A stretch of DNA of 64,000 nucleotides from Bacilliculturomica massiliensis. GTDB taxonomy: Bacteria > Bacillota > Clostridia > Peptostreptococcales > Anaerovoracaceae. The notes below the pieces were generated by a model that saw nothing but the letters and a program-made list of their open reading frames with translations, was not told the DNA's origin and did not search any database. The translations under genes and the position numbers were made by a program. Position 1 is the stretch's first letter. The number at the start of each line of letters is the position of its first letter. The DNA is taken from positions 186,001-250,000 of the forward strand of contig NZ_LR027599.1 in NCBI RefSeq assembly GCF_900605495.1, in the 5' to 3' direction. Positions 33,710 to 42,359 of the stretch are shown piece by piece.

Positions 33710-35119
33710 ATGAAACCTGTCCAGACCTCCGTCGACGCGAACATGACCGCCGACGCCTCCGCCGCCGCTATTCAAACTCCCGCGGAAGCAGCCGCAGCTG
33801 CAGCTGCTTCTGAGTTATCCGCAGCCGCATCGGAACTTTCTGCCGTCGCTTCCGTAGCAGCATCAGAATTTTCCACTGTCGCTTCCGCAGCCGCATCAGA
33901 ATTTTCCACTGTCGCTTCCGCAGCCGCATCGGAATTCTCCACCGCTGCCTCCGCAGCCGCGTCGGAGTTTCATGCCGCCGCAGCAGTGGCCGCAGATCTG
34001 ACGAACAACGCCAAGACCGCAGTCCATACCCATGCCGCAGCCCCCGCTGCCGCCGGCACGCTTCCAGGCGTTCTGCTGTGTCTTGCCATCGCGGCTCCGG
34101 CCTGGTACCTGGGACTCCGGCTTCCCATTATCGGCGGACCTGTTTTCGGCATTCTGCTGGGAATGCTTCTGGGAGCCACCGCATTGAGCGGGGTCCGCTC
34201 CGCGTCTGCTTCCGCAGGCATTAAATTCACGTCGAAAAAAATACTGCAATATTCCATTATCCTGTTGGGATTCGAAATGAATTTATTCAATGTGATCAAG
34301 GTAGGCAGCCAATCCCTCATGGTCATGCTGTTCACCCTTTCGGCTTCTTTCCTCACAGCATGGATCGCCGGAAGAGCGCTGAAGATCGATGGAGGAACCA
34401 TGACGCTCATCGGCGTGGGCACCTGCATCTGCGGCGGTTCGGCCATCGCGGCCACCGCCCCTGTCATCCGGGCCAGCGACGAAGATGTGGCTCAGGCGAT
34501 CTCCACGATCTTCCTGTTCAACATTGCCGCCGTATTCCTCTTCCCGGCGCTGGGGCACGCATTAGGTCTCACAGACATCGGTTTCGGAATGTGGGCGGGG
34601 ACCGCGATCAACGACACTTCCTCCGTAGTCGCCGCCGGAGCGTCCTGGAGCAGCGCGGCGGGAAACAATATAGCTCTGGATTTCGCCACTATCGTAAAAC
34701 TGACCCGCACACTGATGATCGTTCCCATCACGCTGATACTGGCGATCTACACCGCCGGAAAAGCGAAGAAAGCGGCCGCTGCTTCAGCGGCAGACGGCGC
34801 AGCCGCAGGCTGTGAGGGCGCAGACAGCCAGATGGCTGAGAACACCTTCAGCTTTGCCCGCGTTTTCCCCTGGTTTGTCTTGGGCTTTATCGCCACGGCG
34901 ATCATCAATACGTTTGCCGGAATTCCCGTGGAGTTTTCCCACGGGTTGGCGACCTTTGGAAAATTCCTCATCGTTATGGCAATGGTGGCCATCGGGCTGA
35001 ATACTGATCTGAAAAAATTGTTCACCAACGGTCTTCGCCCTATTGTCCTGGGACTCTGCTGCTGGTTCGCCGTAGCTTCTGCTTCCCTCATCGTCCAGCA
35101 CTTCATGGGAACGCTGTGA
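33710..35119 (+). CDS. YeiH/UPF0324 family membrane transporter with repetitive N-terminus
   Basis: 469 aa. Residues about 115-469 form the YeiH fold of about ten helices with LPIIGGPVFGILLGMLLGA, GVGTCICGGSAIAATAPVI and AGTAINDTSSVVAAG motifs; the family is annotated as putative sulfate exporter but unproven. The first 110 residues are unusual: Ala/Ser-rich with 11-residue repeats (VASAAASEFST) encoded by 33-bp DNA repeats, likely helical or coiled coil. A cytosolic Ala/Gly loop near residue 355 is also expanded. AAAGGAG precedes the ATG. Confidence 0.88.
   Translation: MKPVQTSVDANMTADASAAAIQTPAEAAAAAAASELSAAASELSAVASVAASEFSTVASAAASEFSTVASAAASEFSTAASAAASEFHAAAAVAADLTNNAKTAVHTHAAAPAAAGTLPGVLLCLAIAAPAWYLGLRLPIIGGPVFGILLGMLLGATALSGVRSASASAGIKFTSKKILQYSIILLGFEMNLFNVIKVGSQSLMVMLFTLSASFLTAWIAGRALKIDGGTMTLIGVGTCICGGSAIAATAPVIRASDEDVAQAISTIFLFNIAAVFLFPALGHALGLTDIGFGMWAGTAINDTSSVVAAGASWSSAAGNNIALDFATIVKLTRTLMIVPITLILAIYTAGKAKKAAAASAADGAAAGCEGADSQMAENTFSFARVFPWFVLGFIATAIINTFAGIPVEFSHGLATFGKFLIVMAMVAIGLNTDLKKLFTNGLRPIVLGLCCWFAVASASLIVQHFMGTL
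33845..33976 (+). repeat. 33-bp coding tandem repeat, four units
   Basis: Four units of exactly 33 bp (33845, 33878, 33911, 33944). Units 1-3 are nearly identical and unit 4 diverged. Each encodes 11 residues of the pattern VASAAASEFST in the YeiH N-terminal extension. Unit size is a multiple of three, so copy-number change keeps the frame. Confidence 0.92.
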
Positions 35120-35166
35120 TCGAAGTTCCCGATTATGATCGGACCTCATCAAATCCGCAGGATTAT

Positions 35167-35213
35167 AAAACCGGAACCGTCCCTGTATCCCCCACAGGTA
35201 CGGTTCCGGTTTT
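35167..35213. terminator. Bidirectional terminator after yeiH
   Basis: A 14-bp stem AAAACCGGAACCGT with its complement and a loop with an inner CCTGT/ACAGG pairing; T-tract on the plus strand and an AAAA start giving a T-tract on the minus strand. Serves the convergent gene at 35290 too. Confidence 0.85.
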
Positions 35214-35289
35214 TATTTCACAGTGAACGGCAGCCGGTCATCTCTATGCGCCTGCCTCCCCCCGCGCCGTCCTCTAAACCGTCCGACGT

Positions 35290-35604
35290 CTATTCCCAAT
35301 CTTCGTCCCAGTCGTCCGCCGGCCCTGCCGATTCCTCGTCCATACGGCGCAGCGGTCTGCGCCGATCCGGCTTTTCCACCGGCTTCGGCATGGTTGCCAG
35401 GATCCGCATAAACTTCGTGATCAACGGAACATAGGTCGCGACAAAAACAGCCATAGCCCCAAAGATCACAGGCTTTTTTGCCTTTTTGGGAAGAGCCGCT
35501 CCGATCATCAGACCCACGGAGCACAGACAAAGCTTTACCAGCGCAAAATCTTTCCAGTCAGATTCCTGAACATAGACATTTGCCGTATTGATTATTCGTT
35601 TCAC
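35290..35604 (-). CDS. Small conserved membrane protein, function unknown
   Basis: 104 aa from a GTG start (VKRIINTANVYVQESDWKDFA). Two helices (LVKLCLCSVGLMIGAAL and VIFGAMAVFVATYVPLI) are separated by a basic PKKAKKP turn, and a charged tail follows. Similar small proteins are common in Clostridia as hypothetical permease-like proteins. A longer frame to an ATG at 35673 is open but the added residues are Arg-rich and look non-coding. The ribosome site is weak. Confidence 0.6.
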   Translation of the reverse strand: MKRIINTANVYVQESDWKDFALVKLCLCSVGLMIGAALPKKAKKPVIFGAMAVFVATYVPLITKFMRILATMPKPVEKPDRRRPLRRMDEESAGPADDWDEDWE

Positions 35605-35791
35605 TTGTTCTCGCCGCCTTTCCCCATCTCCGCCCAAAACGGTACACACACGTCCGGATCGGAACAAAGACATACACCAGTTTACACCAACTTACATTTT
35701 TTATAAGTCCAGTATACCACGAAGGCATCCGGGGGCAAAGTTTTATTTCAGAAATTTCCTCTGGCCCGCCGAAGTGTATATATAGCGCCCC

Positions 35792-37156
35792 TCATCCTTT
35801 TCTCCCATATTGGATCCGAAGGAGCACAACGGCGCCGGCGAAGACAAGGGCCATGGCCAGCCAGGCCGCTTCATCATCGGCTCCGCCTCCCCCTGAGCCG
35901 TGGGTCTCCTGACCGGTTTCCAAACCTGTACCCGATTCCGAGACCGATCCCGCTCCCTGGACCGGCCCTGTTCCCGGACTTTCCGGCGCTCCCATCCCCG
36001 GCGGGTCTGGCTGTTCCCCCTGGGACAACGAACTCCCTTCCGGGAGATAAGGCGTCACCGGCTCCGTGGGCTCCGCCGTTTCCGCGATGACCGCCACCCC
36101 ATCCAACAATTTGCGCGGATAGAGACTCATCTCCTTCTCTTCGCTGTAAGGGCTGTAAGGATCGAATCCTGTGATCCACAATTCACCGGTTTTGGTAACA
36201 ATGCAGACGCCGGTTATATCATAATTGTTTATGGCGTATGCCACGCCGTCCATCAACTTTACAGGGACCGTTTTATCTTCTGTGGTCCCATCTCCTATCC
36301 TGCCGTGATTCTCACCCCACAGCCATAAACTTCCGTCCGTCTGAACGATAAGTCCGTAATCACAAAATCGGACGCCCTCCATCACCTTTTCCGGGCCGCT
36401 TTTTCCGTCCTGCGGTATTCTCCAGAGACTGTTATCCGTCAAAATCATAAACAGTTCATAACCCGTAAAGCAGGCTGATCTCACATTTCCGGCGATCCTC
36501 ACCGGTTCGTTCCACGATACCGGACCTGCAGCCCCCCTGATATTCATCCGGTCTCCCCACCCGTACAAGACCCCGTCCCTGCCGATGGCCAGACTGGCAT
36601 AGCCGTCTGCCCGGGCAAAGACCGCATCTTCCATGATCTTGACCGGCTCATAGCTGATCTTCGTTGTATCTACCGGATTTTCCACCGCCCCGTCATTACT
36701 CAGCCCCCAGGTCCAGACGCTGCCGTCCTTCTTCAGCGCAACGCAATGAAAAACGCCCACAGACGCCATCTGTACGTCTCTCATGACCGGCACCGGCCGC
36801 TGAGTCGTATCGGCTTCCGCGCTGACTTTGCCTAAAAGCCCGAAGGCCCCCGGGCCCCATCCCCAAAGCTGTCCGTCCCGCGCCACAGCCAGACATGCAA
36901 ACTGCCCTGTTGAAACGGAGGAAATGTCGGGAAGATACACCTGCGACGGCTTCTCTATGCTGACCAGATCCCCCTGCCGGTCGATATAATAACCTTTCGT
37001 CACATCCGTATGCGGGGCTATAGGCGCGTCGGATGTTTTTCCCGTTCCTGCAAACACTGGCGCAGCCGCGCCCATAAACGCAACTGCCGCTGCCAGACTT
37101 ATCGCTGCGGTCATACTCATCGCTGCGGCTATGATCCCCCGCCGCCTCATACTCAT
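35792..37156 (-). CDS. Secreted RCC1-repeat protein with C-terminal membrane anchor
   Basis: About 454 aa. An N-terminal basic stretch and hydrophobic segment (ISLAAAVAFMGAAAPVFAG) form a signal peptide. The body has five or six RCC1-type propeller repeats with W-x-W-G signatures (LWGWGPG, VWTWGLS, LYGWGDR, LWLWGEN). A Pro/Gly/Ser linker then leads to a C-terminal helix (AWLAMALVFAGAVVLLRI) followed by QYGRKG, an anchor without LPxTG. It is probably a cell-surface binding protein. Several ATGs compete; I favour 37156, which has AAGG 6 nt upstream, over 37195. Confidence 0.82.
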   Translation of the reverse strand: MSMRRRGIIAAAMSMTAAISLAAAVAFMGAAAPVFAGTGKTSDAPIAPHTDVTKGYYIDRQGDLVSIEKPSQVYLPDISSVSTGQFACLAVARDGQLWGWGPGAFGLLGKVSAEADTTQRPVPVMRDVQMASVGVFHCVALKKDGSVWTWGLSNDGAVENPVDTTKISYEPVKIMEDAVFARADGYASLAIGRDGVLYGWGDRMNIRGAAGPVSWNEPVRIAGNVRSACFTGYELFMILTDNSLWRIPQDGKSGPEKVMEGVRFCDYGLIVQTDGSLWLWGENHGRIGDGTTEDKTVPVKLMDGVAYAINNYDITGVCIVTKTGELWITGFDPYSPYSEEKEMSLYPRKLLDGVAVIAETAEPTEPVTPYLPEGSSLSQGEQPDPPGMGAPESPGTGPVQGAGSVSESGTGLETGQETHGSGGGGADDEAAWLAMALVFAGAVVLLRIQYGRKG

Positions 37157-37254
37157 ACTAGTCCTTATCCCCATCCATCTCACCCCGTCTCTCATTATTT
37201 ATTCGATCCGCTGCCTTAAGCATATCGCTCTTCATTGGATCCGTCAATAAAATG

Positions 37255-37545
37255 CAGCCAGGTCCGGCCAAGCCCGGCGGGACCTGGCGGGCCCCGCGAC
37301 GCCTGGCACAGCCTGCACGGCTCACAAGGTCCGCAAGGCCCCCGCAGCAGCATTCTACAAACTTCGAAGGGCCAGCAATTCCGGCCAGGTCCGCAAGGGC
37401 CAGGCAACGCCCGCAAAGCCGTGCCAGGGTCCGCAAGGGCACTGCAACGCCTCGCCAGAGGTCCACAAGGCCCCCGCAACGCCCGCAGCGCCTCGCCAGG
37501 TCCACGCACTGCAACGCCCGGGACATCTGGTGAGGTCCGCAAGGC
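37255..37545. repeat. GC-rich degenerate tandem repeats
   Basis: Imperfect 30-42 bp units built on CCAGGTCCGCAAGG and GCAACGCC repeat six to eight times. Both strands give open frames with Gly-Pro-rich peptides (GPQGPR, GPCGP), but I see no ribosome sites and treat it as non-coding minisatellite-like DNA. Confidence 0.65.
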
Positions 37546-37642
37546 CGCGGGATCCGGCCTGATGCCGATTCCTTCTTCCTCGCTGATCCGATCCAGGAGC
37601 CTTGGATGATCCGGAGCAGATCCATTTCATTTAAAACTCCGG

Positions 37643-37813
37643 ATAGGTGAAATCACTGAGAAAATGCCGTTTTCACCTATTTACACGCCAAAATTGGCAT
37701 AAATCTCACGGATCTGAGAGTAAAATAGGTGAAAAACCGTAAAAACAAATAATATCACCTATATTCTTTCGCTGTTTAGACAAATTCCAGAAAAAATCAT
37801 AGATTTCACCTAA
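37643..37813. repeat. Five-box dispersed element, copy I
   Basis: An AT-rich 171-bp block inside GC-rich DNA. The 10-bp box ATAGGTGAAA or its complement occurs at 37643 (+), 37671 (-), 37725 (+), 37753 (-, one mismatch) and 37804 (-, one mismatch): offsets 0, 28, 82, 110, 161. Box pairs 1/2 and 3/4 can form stem-loops with 18-nt loops. No gene is present. A second copy lies at 61132-61302. Confidence 0.85.
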
Positions 37814-37829
37814 ATGCTCTGTCCCCCGA

Positions 37830-38220
37830 CGCCCGGTCCCACCCCAGCAGACCGCGGACGCAAACGCCAACTGGCAGATCCAAGCCGCGTCCGTAGCCGC
37901 CAACTAGCATACCGCAGACCGCAGGCCGTAGCCGCCAACCGGCAGACCGCAGGACGGGGCCGGTGACTGAACGCACGTACCCGCGCCGAATCATCCGCCA
38001 GGGGGTGGGGGGATCGCCCCACCGGCTCCGCGCTAAACGACCCGGGCCAGCGTAAGAGCCAACCGCCGGGGGGACCCACGCCCAACCAACCGGCCGGGGG
38101 TTTGAGAAAACCGCCCCACCGGCTCCGCGCTGAACGACCCAGGCCAGCATAAGCGCCAACCGCCGGGCACCGAATACCCGCTCCAAAACTCCAAAGCCAG
38201 CGTTGCAATCATCCCGCCGG
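37830..38220. repeat. GC-rich direct repeats
   Basis: Short units of the type GCCGCCAACTGGCAGACCGC recur at 37867-37955. Two longer copies of about 57 bp with a few mismatches start at 38016 and 38112 (CGCCCCACCGGCTCCGCGCT). No credible gene is seen. Together with the elements to the left it makes 1 kb of repetitive non-coding DNA between the RCC1 and MATE genes. Confidence 0.7.
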
Positions 38221-38230
38221 GCCGCAGACC

Positions 38231-39643
38231 TTAATAGTCGGTACCTGCGCCGCGGGCTGCGGCGGCCGCTGCTTTTTCTTTCCAACGGCTGCTGAAATAA
38301 TATGTTGTGCCCACGAGGGCGGGAACGACTGAAGCCAGACATTCAGCCCAATATATCCCCATAAATCCTCCGCTGAGGACGGTCCCCAGCAGCCAGCTCA
38401 AAAACAGCCGCAGCACCAGCGAGTGAAGCAGCGCGTTGCACATGGCGAAAAAGGAGTCGCCTACACCGGTAGCAAAGGAATCTATGGTGTACATGACAGC
38501 ATACACAAGACAGTTCAGCGAACAGCAGACGCGCAGATAGATCACGCCCTGCCGCACAGTTTCCGGATCACTGTCGAATACGGAAATGATCTGCTCCGCG
38601 AAGGTCTGGACAAAAAGCATCATGAAAAAAGTAGCGCCCAGTGCCAGGAACACACCGGCGCGGGCTGTTTTTCCGGTGCGGCTCAGATCGCCTGCGCCTG
38701 CGTTCTGACCGGCCATAGCGGTCACCGCCTGACCCACGGCCCAGCAGGGCATGGCTGCAAAGGTGTTTACCTTCAGCCCGGCGCCCGCAGCAGCAGCCAC
38801 CGTCACGCCAAAACCGTTCAGCATGCCCGTAACCAGCAGATAGGACAGGTTCAACACCGCCATCTGGATCGCTGCAGGCAGACCGACCCGCAGAATCGCC
38901 GCGCAGACAGACGCATCTGGTCTGCCGTTCTCCCGGAAAAAACGGATCAGCGACCCCTTTCGCGCCCCGCCGGTAAAACCGCTGAAAAAGCCTCGCCTGA
39001 AAAGATGGACCAGCGCTGTCACAAAGGAGAAGCCCTGGGACAGAACGGTGGCCAGCGCTGCTCCCCGCGTACCCATTTCCAGCGGTCCCACCAGTATCAG
39101 ATCCAGCGTCACATTCAAAACGGAGGCGACCGCCACAAAGATCAGAGGACTTGACGAGTCTCCCAGTCCCCTCATCACCGCGCAGACCGCATTATAGCCG
39201 AACACAAATACTGTTCCCAGACACATGATCTGCATGTAGCTCACTCCGTGAGGCATGGCCGCCTCCGGAAGATTCATCCAGCAGAGCGCCGGTCTGTACA
39301 GCAAAAGTCCCAGCCCTGTGACGAGGACCGCAGCGGCAGCTGAGATCACAGCCAGCATGCAGATCGTACGTCCCTGCCCCGCCCTGTCCCCGGCGCCTTT
39401 AAACTGTGCCGTAAGTACAGAACCGCCTGTGGTCACACCTGTGCAGACTGATTGGATGATAAAGCTGATCATGGCCGCGCTGCTCACCGCCGCCAGCCCC
39501 GGACTCCCCGTAAAATTTCCCACCACCGCCATGTCCACAATACTGTATCCTGACTGCAAAATATTGGCCGCCAGAATAGGAAGGGCAAATTTTATCAACT
39601 GTACCGGCACTCCGCCGGTAGTCATATCACGTTCCATTTCCAT
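38231..39643 (-). CDS. MATE family efflux protein (second copy)
   Basis: 470 aa with 12 predicted helices. N-terminal block VQLIKFALPILAANILQSGYSIVDMAVVGNFTG and the mid-protein AGAGLKVNTFAAMPCWAVGQAVTAM motif are characteristic. It is related to, but clearly different from, the copies at 18.3 and 52.2 kb. GAGGAG precedes two close ATGs (39643 and 39637). No kinase partner or conserved-loop leader accompanies this copy. Confidence 0.92.
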   Translation of the reverse strand: MEMERDMTTGGVPVQLIKFALPILAANILQSGYSIVDMAVVGNFTGSPGLAAVSSAAMISFIIQSVCTGVTTGGSVLTAQFKGAGDRAGQGRTICMLAVISAAAAVLVTGLGLLLYRPALCWMNLPEAAMPHGVSYMQIMCLGTVFVFGYNAVCAVMRGLGDSSSPLIFVAVASVLNVTLDLILVGPLEMGTRGAALATVLSQGFSFVTALVHLFRRGFFSGFTGGARKGSLIRFFRENGRPDASVCAAILRVGLPAAIQMAVLNLSYLLVTGMLNGFGVTVAAAAGAGLKVNTFAAMPCWAVGQAVTAMAGQNAGAGDLSRTGKTARAGVFLALGATFFMMLFVQTFAEQIISVFDSDPETVRQGVIYLRVCCSLNCLVYAVMYTIDSFATGVGDSFFAMCNALLHSLVLRLFLSWLLGTVLSGGFMGIYWAECLASVVPALVGTTYYFSSRWKEKAAAAAARGAGTDY

Positions 39644-39696
39644 TCACTCCTCAACAGAATTTACAGGAGCGAAGCTTTTCAAAACCAAAAAATAAA

Positions 39697-39733
39697 AAAC
39701 CGCAGGCATCATATCAATAAGCATCTGCGGTTT
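39697..39733 (-). terminator. Hairpin terminator upstream of the second MATE gene
   Basis: A 9-bp stem AAACCGCAG/CTGCGGTTT with a 19-nt loop, followed on the minus strand by TTTATTTTTTGG. It lies 54 bp before the MATE start, so it either ends the LCP transcript or attenuates MATE. Confidence 0.65.
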
Positions 39734-39939
39734 CATTTCTCTGATCGACCCTACGGCAAAACAGCCCGGCAGTCAGTCCCTGCAGCTTTCTCTAAGCGCC
39801 GCAGATCCACCAGGTTCTTTCGCCGATGAAAATAGATATCCTCGCTCCGCACAATGTTTCATCGTATCCATTTGTCCGGAGCATATCCAATGCAAAGTTT
39901 CACGCTTTTCCTCACTTTTTCCCAATCGCGGCCAGCGGC

Positions 39940-40095
39940 TGCGGTACCCTTTGAGCGCCAGCGGCCAGCGGCGGCAGTTGCTGTTTGAGCGCCCATCAGC
40001 AGCATCAATTGCTGTTTGCGCACCCGCCACCTGCCGGCATCAATTGCCCTTTGCGCGCCGCCCCCTGCCGGCGGCAGTGCAGCGTTTAAGCGGCG
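39940..40095. repeat. GC-rich minisatellite-like repeats
   Basis: Four degenerate units of about 35 bp share CTGCCGGCATCAATTGC and TTTGCGC or TTTGAGCGCC cores. They run into the 3' end of the LCP gene, whose Gly/Ser-rich tail they partly encode. Between 39734 and 39940 nothing else is seen. Confidence 0.6.
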
Positions 40096-41177
40096 CTTCC
40101 CGCGCTGTCGCCCGGCTCGCCGGAGCCGGCCGCACCGCCCCCATCATCTTCCCCGCCGGCATCTGTGCGGTCATATATCTCTTTCAGCATTTCCTCCACG
40201 CCGTCTTCGTCCAGGACCCACACGGAAGTTCCCTCCCGCATTTTGGGCTCGCCTGGCAGCGTATAACTTGTAATACTATCTGATTCAAGTCCGCCGGCCT
40301 TCGTCACCAGCTTCCAGACCATGTCCATATCCAGATCGCTCTCTACGTTATCCATGACGGCGCCGACCACCTTCGGAAAATTAGGTCCGAGCGACTGCTT
40401 AAACGCCGCTTTCATGAAAGCCTGGTGGGTCTCCATGCGCCCTACATCCATACTTCCATAATCCTTATATCCCTGCCGTTTGTACCAGGGATTGGTCTGA
40501 CGGAACCGCAGGAACTGGACTACATTCTTTTTCGTCAGGAGCTGTTCCCCCGACGGTATATCGATATGGAGCTCGTGTCCTTTCGTGGTATCGTCGTATT
40601 TCATGTGGAAAGGCACGTTAAATTTGACGCCTCCGATGGCGTCCACGATGTTTGCCACACCTTCATAGTCGATCAGCATATAGTAGTGGATCGGCATTCC
40701 GTCCAGCACATCGCTGACCGCTTTGGCCACTTCCGTGACCCCGCCTTTCTTGCTGTGATAGATAGAATTTATCTTGCTCCAGGCGCCGGAATAGCCGGGC
40801 CGCGGATAATAAGTGTCTCTGGGCACGGAGATCAGATCCACCCGCTGATTCTTCATATCGTAGCTGGCTACCATGATCGTGTCCGTCAATCCGTCCGCCG
40901 AACCGAGAAACATAAAATTCGCCCGTTCCGACTCCCCGAATTTTTCTACGAATTCATCCTTTTCCGTCAGTTCCGGATCTTCTTTCAGTACCGCCTCGTT
41001 CTCGAAAACTTTTTTCTCTCCCAGGGCCGCAGCCGCCGCGCGCACTCCCGTCACCAGCACAGCCAGCACCACCAGAGCAATAAATACGATCATAAACACT
41101 CTGGTCTTTCCGCTGTCTGTCTGGTCCGCCGCCGCGTGTCTGCCTCCCCTGACTTTATTGTGTCTATCCGCCCGCAC
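40086..41177 (-). CDS. LytR-CpsA-Psr (LCP) family cell-wall ligase
   Basis: 363 aa. A cytosolic basic head, one helix (residues about 29-50), then the extracellular LCP domain with DLISVPRDTYYPRPGYSG, YYMLIDYEGVANIVDAIGGV and VVQFLRFRQTN, including the arginines that bind polyprenyl pyrophosphate. It transfers wall teichoic acid- or capsule-type polymers to peptidoglycan. The start is GTG with GGGGAG 5 nt upstream. The last 25 residues are a Gly/Asp/Ser tail, adjacent to GC-rich repeats. Confidence 0.92.
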   Translation of the reverse strand: MRADRHNKVRGGRHAAADQTDSGKTRVFMIVFIALVVLAVLVTGVRAAAAALGEKKVFENEAVLKEDPELTEKDEFVEKFGESERANFMFLGSADGLTDTIMVASYDMKNQRVDLISVPRDTYYPRPGYSGAWSKINSIYHSKKGGVTEVAKAVSDVLDGMPIHYYMLIDYEGVANIVDAIGGVKFNVPFHMKYDDTTKGHELHIDIPSGEQLLTKKNVVQFLRFRQTNPWYKRQGYKDYGSMDVGRMETHQAFMKAAFKQSLGPNFPKVVGAVMDNVESDLDMDMVWKLVTKAGGLESDSITSYTLPGEPKMREGTSVWVLDEDGVEEMLKEIYDRTDAGGEDDGGGAAGSGEPGDSAGSAA

Positions 41178-41217
41178 GATCTCTCCCCTCTCTTATTCCC
41201 CAATACTCCGTATCCCG

Positions 41218-41862
41218 CTAAAATCCAAGAGCTTCTCCCACCACGATCACCTTGATCCGCTTTGCCGGACGGCACATTCTCGTGGTCACGATATAACTGC
41301 AGATGCAGTCCGGAGACTTGCAGTTTCCACAGGTGCCGTTCACCGAGCAGGGCGTCTTCATGCCCGGAAATCTCTGTGCGTTGATCGGCGCCGCGGTTCC
41401 GCGGGCGCGGGCATACGCATCCTCCACCGTCTGCACGATCTTGTTCACACCCGCCAACACGATGACGCTCCTGGGTCCAAACGACATGGAAGCCACCCGG
41501 TTTCCGGTGCCGTCGATATTCACCAGCTGCCCGTCCTCGCTGAGAGCGTTCGTCCCCGTCAAAAATACATCGCAGGTCAGTCCCCGCCGCATCATTTCCG
41601 TTTTTTCTTCCGGCGTATCCACTGTATCCCGGTCCAGCAGCGTATAATTTCCCGCCCGCAGCTTATCCTTGATACCGGTCTCGTCCACGCTGACGGAACC
41701 GCCCCAGGAAATGCTGGATCCTTCCGGAATGAGACTGAGAGCCAGCTCCGCGGCTTCTTCCTTTGTATCGCAGTAATACGCTTCAAAATTCCTGCCTCCC
41801 AGCGCCTTCACCACGGACGCGCCCAGCTTTTTTACTCTTGTTTCCACTGCCTGACTGCTCAT
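41218..41862 (-). CDS. LUD domain protein (lactate utilisation family, DUF1121 type)
   Basis: 214 aa. The LUD core (EEAAELALSLIPEGSSISWGGSVSVDETG) is typical, and the C-terminus has a cysteine cluster CSVNGTCGNCKSPDCICS that probably holds a metal or Fe-S centre. The ATG at 41862 is chosen, since GGGGG is 9 nt upstream and MSSQAVETRVKKLG is the family N-terminus. Related LutC/LutB-like proteins work in lactate oxidation, but this stand-alone form has no proven role. LctP at 58.6 kb is another lactate-linked gene. Confidence 0.85.
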   Translation of the reverse strand: MSSQAVETRVKKLGASVVKALGGRNFEAYYCDTKEEAAELALSLIPEGSSISWGGSVSVDETGIKDKLRAGNYTLLDRDTVDTPEEKTEMMRRGLTCDVFLTGTNALSEDGQLVNIDGTGNRVASMSFGPRSVIVLAGVNKIVQTVEDAYARARGTAAPINAQRFPGMKTPCSVNGTCGNCKSPDCICSYIVTTRMCRPAKRIKVIVVGEALGF

Positions 41863-42085
41863 GTTACGTTTCCCCCTTCTACTCCCGCGCCGACCGCGCT
41901 GTCCCGTTCTCTTTGCCGGCAAAAAAGTCGGACAAGCCTGACGTTTTTTGTCGTATATTGTTCGAAATATTATACACCATATCCCCGGCTTCCGCAACGC
42001 GTGTTTTAACGACTTCCTTTTTATATATTTGCTGCTGATAAAACTCCGCCGATTTGACTGGAATTTTTGGATATCGTATCGAAAA

Positions 42086-42247
42086 TTGAAGGCCGAGAAG
42101 GTACAAAATTATTTATCGAATACCATGTGCCTGGGAATATGCATAGGGGTTGCAGTTTCCGCTTCTTTTCATATTAATATGGGGAATGAGCGTCGGCTTG
42201 GAAATACTTTGGGCGTAACAGTTGGAATGGTGGTCAAAAAGAAATAG
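42086..42247 (+). CDS. Small glycine-patterned membrane protein (possible)
   Basis: About 53 aa from a TTG start. The pattern NTMCLGICIGVAVSAS then GNTLGVTVGMVVKKK resembles a family of short clostridial membrane proteins with repeated LG-x-IG steps. Ribosome site and promoter are weak, and the N-terminus may be decayed. The terminator at 42255-42298 directly after the stop supports expression. Confidence 0.4.
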   Translation: MKAEKVQNYLSNTMCLGICIGVAVSASFHINMGNERRLGNTLGVTVGMVVKKK

Positions 42248-42254
42248 AGAAAGA

Positions 42255-42298
42255 AAAAGACCAGATCGGCACCGGTCTCCCAGTCCGTCTGGTCTTTT
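42255..42298. terminator. Bidirectional terminator after acyl-CoA dehydrogenase
   Basis: An 11-bp stem AAAAGACCAGA/TCTGGTCTTTT with a 22-nt loop and T-tracts on both strands, 62 bp past the dehydrogenase stop. Confidence 0.8.
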
Positions 42299-42359
42299 CG
42301 CCGTCGTCTTTCCGCCGGCTCGTTTTGTGTTTATTTTGAGTTTACGCTCTGCACAGTTC

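Noticed and set aside
37158-37625. Open frames with Gly-Pro or Cys-Gly repeats on both strands
   Set aside because: They arise from degenerate GC-rich tandem DNA repeats; no ribosome site, no promoter and equal openness on both strands. Kept as repeat, not gene.
37643-37813. CRISPR array suggested by repeated 10-bp boxes at regular spacing
   Set aside because: The boxes are too short, alternate in orientation and have unequal spacing (28, 54, 28, 51); no cas genes are near.
39697-39733. Second copy of the conserved-loop riboswitch before the MATE gene at 38.2 kb
   Set aside because: The hairpin there lacks the GCGUAAAUCCAG and UUGUC loop blocks; it is an ordinary terminator.
39773-40030. 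An 85-codon minus-strand frame between the LCP and MATE genes
   Set aside because: It overlaps minisatellite-like repeats, has no ribosome site and no recognisable domain.
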